NCBI RefSeq assembly: GCF_020382885.2
Contig: NC_058508.1
Location: 5,820,055-5,884,054, forward strand
Origin: Scatophagus argus
Taxonomy: Eukaryota; Chordata; Actinopteri; Scatophagidae
Direction: 5' to 3'
DNA length: 64,000 nt
Under the pieces are notes generated by a model, which saw only the letters and a list, made by a program, of their open reading frames with translations, was not told the DNA's origin and searched no databases. Below are positions 60,505-64,000 of the stretch, piece by piece (the first letter of the stretch is position 1; the number at the start of each line of letters is the position of its first letter). Both the position numbers and the translations under genes were made by a program.

Positions 60505-61874
60505 AAAATATATAATAAATGTAGCATTCACAACGCTGAAACCCCTGACAGACACTGATATCTTCACAATGCAATGTAAAGAAGACACCAGCTGGACACC
60601 ATTTTGGTGGTGTTGGGATCAGTTGCAACACAGCATTACAAATGTCTTTTTAATTCAAATGTCTAATTAAATTCCAGGAAAGAAAATGTTGAAACCATGT
60701 CCTCACTTATATAATTGATAAAGTTCAATATCATCATGTGGAGCTGACTTGAATTCATTTCATAAGGCTGTTGGGAAACACTGTGTTACACTATGCTGAC
60801 CTCTTTCCTCAGATATACAAATAGAAACATCAGGATAAATCAGCCATAATGCATCTTTAGTTTCCGGGACTGAAATGAAAAAGGGCTTGAGTGCAAAGTG
60901 CAACCAGGAGAACTATGACAGACACAGGATGGCATTTAGAAATGTTGATTTTATTGAGAACAGAAAGCACAGAAACCTCCATTTCAGCGAGCTTACCATA
61001 AAACGGACAAATCAGTTTCCTTTTTACAAAACATTTACATCTAGCAGCGCCTTACCCTAGAAATACGTTACATCATTATAAAAGAAGCTTCCACAGGACA
61101 CTGATGATAAATACGTGATCAAACTACCAGAACAACCACAGCTGGATCCTGGTATGAATCCTCTCTTTGCAGATTTACTCTGGTGGACACATTTTGTTTC
61201 TGAACATTAATCTCTCCCTCAGGTATGAGGCAGACCTCTCCATGGTCATCATCATACCAGATCCACTGCGTTCAGGCCAGTAGTCTCTGTTAGAAAGCCT
61301 AAGATACATTCATTACTATCATTACACAGCGAGACCTTCTCTACTATCACATACCTCACGATGTGCAGACTGGACGATACGGCATCACAACGGTAAGATC
61401 TGCGTTTAACGACTGATTAATGCACAGACTTAAGTCATCTAGACGACTGAAAAGAGTGACAGGGTAGTGAAGCACTGGTGCAGCTACGTCACGTTTACAA
61501 TACTGTTGTGAAAAGTCCTCTGGTTAATGGTGACATGTTTAATTCATGCACAAGCGCTATTATGGTAGGACATTTCCTGTGTGCAGGACTCTCAGGACTA
61601 ACACGATGTCAGTGATGTGTTCAGCCACACAAAGCCAATAAAATACCTGATTTGGAAAAGATCTCATTAAAAAAAAATCCCCTTGTTAGCTGGCAATAAA
61701 ATATTTCTAAAATATTTCTTTTTTTGTGGGATGTTATCAATATATTTATGATTGAAGTCAGAGCCCTTGCAGAATTTAAATACCTGACTGCATCATTCAG
61801 TCCTGATATCTCTAATGGTAATTATTATTTTTTTAATCCAGGCTACTTAGGTTTTTCAAATAACTGATCAGGCG

Positions 61875-61880
61875 TTTATT
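61875..61880 (-). terminator. poly(A) signal candidate for the rtbdn-like gene
   Basis: AATAAA on the minus strand, about 215 bases past the stop codon at 62096. Another AATAAA on minus at about 60951-60956 would allow a longer 3' UTR of about 1.15 kb. Which one is used cannot be told from sequence. Confidence 0.4.
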
Positions 61881-62095
61881 GGAGCTGTCACAAGCTTGTC
61901 AGTCTATCATATACCAGATTTAGCATTGTTCAAAACCTTACAGGTTAAATGTAGAATGTGGAGATAATGATAATGAGAGCTTAGGTTTGTGTGGTAAGAT
62001 TAGTTACAGGAGCAAGGTTGCAACTCCACTTCAAGAGATAGACTTTGTATATTAGGATCTAAACAAATATCTCTAACTGCATCTATCTCTCCTCT

Positions 62096-62452
62096 CTACA
62101 AGCCGCTCCCGCTCTCCTCCACTTCGTCCACTATGACCGAGCGTTTACGCAGCACAGAGTTGCCCTTCCGGCCGCTCCTGGCCTGCAGGGGCAGCTTGGT
62201 CTGGCAAGGGGCCCGGTACTGAGGCAGGCCTGCCTTGGTGGTGTCCAGCTCCTCCGGATCATCCTGCTGGGCCCTGAGGGCGGCGATCACGTCTTTGTCC
62301 GAGGGACTGAGGGTCAGGCAGCCGCAGGGGCGAGCGCCATTACCTTCCGCTCCAGCTTCTCCAGCCTCTCCCATCTCCTCAGACTCATCCTCCACCGTCA
62401 TGAAGGCGTCACCCCACAGGCTCTCGCAGAGATCCCTGCCGTGCTGGTACAT
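62096..62452 (-). CDS. rtbdn: last exon of a riboflavin-binding/folate-receptor family protein (probably retbindin), partial gene
   Basis: Open reading from an AG acceptor (GAACATAG then ATGTACC) at 62452 to TAG at 62098-62096, 118 codons. It begins MYQHGRDLCESLWGDAF, matching the C-terminal region of avian riboflavin-binding protein as I recall it (MYANGTDMCQSMWGESF). An acidic Glu/Gly stretch (about 20-40) follows, then a Cys-containing LTLSPSDKDVIAAL, comparable to LQMNKKDMVAIKHL there. The tail is basic, then acidic (RKRSVIVDEVEESGSGL), with no hydrophobic GPI-type end, so a secreted form is likely. The family binds riboflavin or folate through disulfide-rich folds; the ligand-binding exons lie beyond the right edge. 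The initial Met is an internal residue, not a start. Position next to junb on the opposite strand fits RTBDN in human. The family call is firmer than the exact gene. Confidence 0.65.
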   Translation of the reverse strand: MYQHGRDLCESLWGDAFMTVEDESEEMGEAGEAGAEGNGARPCGCLTLSPSDKDVIAALRAQQDDPEELDTTKAGLPQYRAPCQTKLPLQARSGRKGNSVLRKRSVIVDEVEESGSGL

Positions 62453-64000
62453 CTATGTTCACACATACCACACAGAGAAGAGTTTAAAGGAGGTGCAAAA
62501 ACATCTACCCCCTCTGACAGAACCATGGCTGTCCATTATGGGGTAACAACCACTATAAAGTCCTGCATTCAAAATACACAAGTATTGCCTGTGAAAACGT
62601 ACTTTAAGTATCAAAAGTATTCATTACTCAGTATTACAGTATGGAGAACCAGAAAGGTTTTATGTTTTCTAATCTTATATGTCAACTGAAAACACCTGAG
62701 TGGATGTGCAGAACCTTTCATGTATAAAAATGCATTGTATTTTATATGTTGATAACATGTTTTGAAATCAAAGTAAATGCAAACTGTAGTTGTTACATGT
62801 AGTGGAGTGAAAACACAAAACATTTCTCACTGAAATTTACTGGAGTATAAAGAGCACAAACTGAAATACTCATATATACTTCACTACAGTACTTGAGTAA
62901 CTGTTGCTTTCCACCACTGATCACTATTAGAGTTAGGAGAGCTGTCAACTTTGGTTGAGTAAATGCACACTATCTGTGAGGCTTTTTTTTGGGACGTTCA
63001 TCAAGTATAGCCTTTCTTTGCTGAGCAGCCATTGGAATAATTGATTTTGGCCTCTCAGGGCAGCACCGGCCTTGAAAACAAACACCCGGTGCCAGGTGTT
63101 AGAGTGGGCTGCAGGCACCTGGCAGCTGCTCTTGCAATCGGATTTTGTGTGCCTCTCTCGCTCACCTCACCCCGTCTCCACCGGCCTTGAGAACAAATTA
63201 CAAGACAAGATGACCTTGGAAAGCTCATGCCAGTATCTGAAAGGCTTCATCTCTGTGCCGTTCGCGCAGCAGAACGACGATTCTGTCAAGCTTCACAGCG
63301 TAGACGGACAGCTCTAAACTAATCGGAAAGGTCACTTCCAGCACCTGTGACATGAAATTCATTACAGTCCTCAGTCTTTTCAGAGATACTCTCTGAGGAA
63401 AAAACTCCAATTACTGCTGACATTAGCTTTATGTTTTCTAGAGCATGAAAAATCCTACTCCTTTCTATTAAGGCACACATATAGATTAAAAGGGATACTG
63501 CACAACGCTTCAAAAAACAAATCTTAATTCAGCATTTAAGCTGTTTAACTGTAGATGATGCAGCCTTACATGCTTTGAAATAGTTGGGGAAGCTAATTAG
63601 TGGCATTTCAGTGACACATATGCTGTGCTTGTCTGTGTTTAAGCTTCCATTCTCTCTCTGGTGACGGCCTCCTAACCAGTCATTAAGATGTGCTGCCAAG
63701 TCACCATCTCTCCCCCCCCCACTATAGCTCATTATGTCCCTTACTAACTTCCACTATTACATTATTCCACTTCCCTATTGCATTGCTTTCTCCTTTTGCT
63801 TATTGCTGCACTCACAATTTGTATATGTCTCTTCTTCCTCTTGTTTCTCTGCAGCACACCCCCCACCCCAACGTCTGCTTCCTTTCATCCTCCTGTCTGT
63901 TGGAGGATTAAGACTGACTCACACAGGGTGCTCAGAGAAGAAAAAGCTGTAATATATTTACCGTGTTCGAAGGACAAAGAGGATGATGGCTATTTCTCTC
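62453..64000 (-). other. upstream intron of the rtbdn-like gene
   Basis: Scanning the minus strand shows no Cys-rich exon with flanking splice sites, so the preceding exon must lie past 64000. The interval is ordinary AT-rich sequence with an AP-1 word at 63915 and a C run near 63712-63720. Plus-strand frames here show no homology. Confidence 0.5.

Noticed and set aside
55206..62095. Search for PRDX2 and RNASEH2A exons expected from human synteny
   Set aside because: No peroxiredoxin active-site or RNase H2A-like coding segment was seen on either strand by eye; a translated search would be decisive.

Overview
The window is nuclear DNA from a ray-finned fish, most likely a percomorph teleost. 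It has vertebrate-style split genes with GT-AG introns, long intergenic stretches, abundant (CA)n/(GT)n microsatellites and several dispersed repeats of types familiar from percomorph genomes. No bacterial, viral or organellar genes, CRISPR arrays or operons are seen.

Four genes can be supported. In order they are trir (minus, 3 coding exons, complete), hook2 (minus, 23 coding exons, complete, 710 residues), junb (plus, single coding exon, complete, 328 residues) and the last coding exon of a riboflavin-binding/folate-receptor-family gene, probably rtbdn (minus; the rest lies beyond the right edge). As I recall the human 19p13.13 map, TRIR-HOOK2-JUNB-RTBDN occur there in the same order and the same relative orientations, so the window looks like an old conserved vertebrate block. 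BEST2, GET3, PRDX2 and RNASEH2A, which I recall as interspersed in human, are not detectable here.

Layout: 1-740 no gene; 740-2610 trir and its TATA-less promoter; 2825-3168 a SINE-like insertion with an intact target-site duplication; about 3870-17440 hook2 with a long 3' UTR and a promoter carrying a perfect RFX X-box; 17.4-53.2 kb a 36-kb gene-free interval with microsatellites, a rearranged Tc1-like relic, a palindromic MITE-like element, three copies of one dispersed repeat, an apparent excess of AP-1 sites and a CRE/nuclear-receptor motif cluster; 53.3-55.2 kb junb with TATA, CCAAT and CRE promoter; 55.2-61.8 kb non-coding DNA with candidate junb downstream elements and CTCF-like sites; 61.87-62.45 kb the terminal rtbdn-like exon; 62.45-64.0 kb its upstream intron.

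The genes do not form a pathway. trir is linked to RNA 3'-end processing, hook2 to dynein, centrosome and cilium functions, junb is an immediate-early AP-1 transcription factor, and rtbdn encodes a secreted flavin-binding-type protein. I found no convincing new biological system. The best leads are a two-codon (6-nt) microexon in hook2, the X-box at its promoter, and the AP-1-rich interval upstream of an AP-1 gene.
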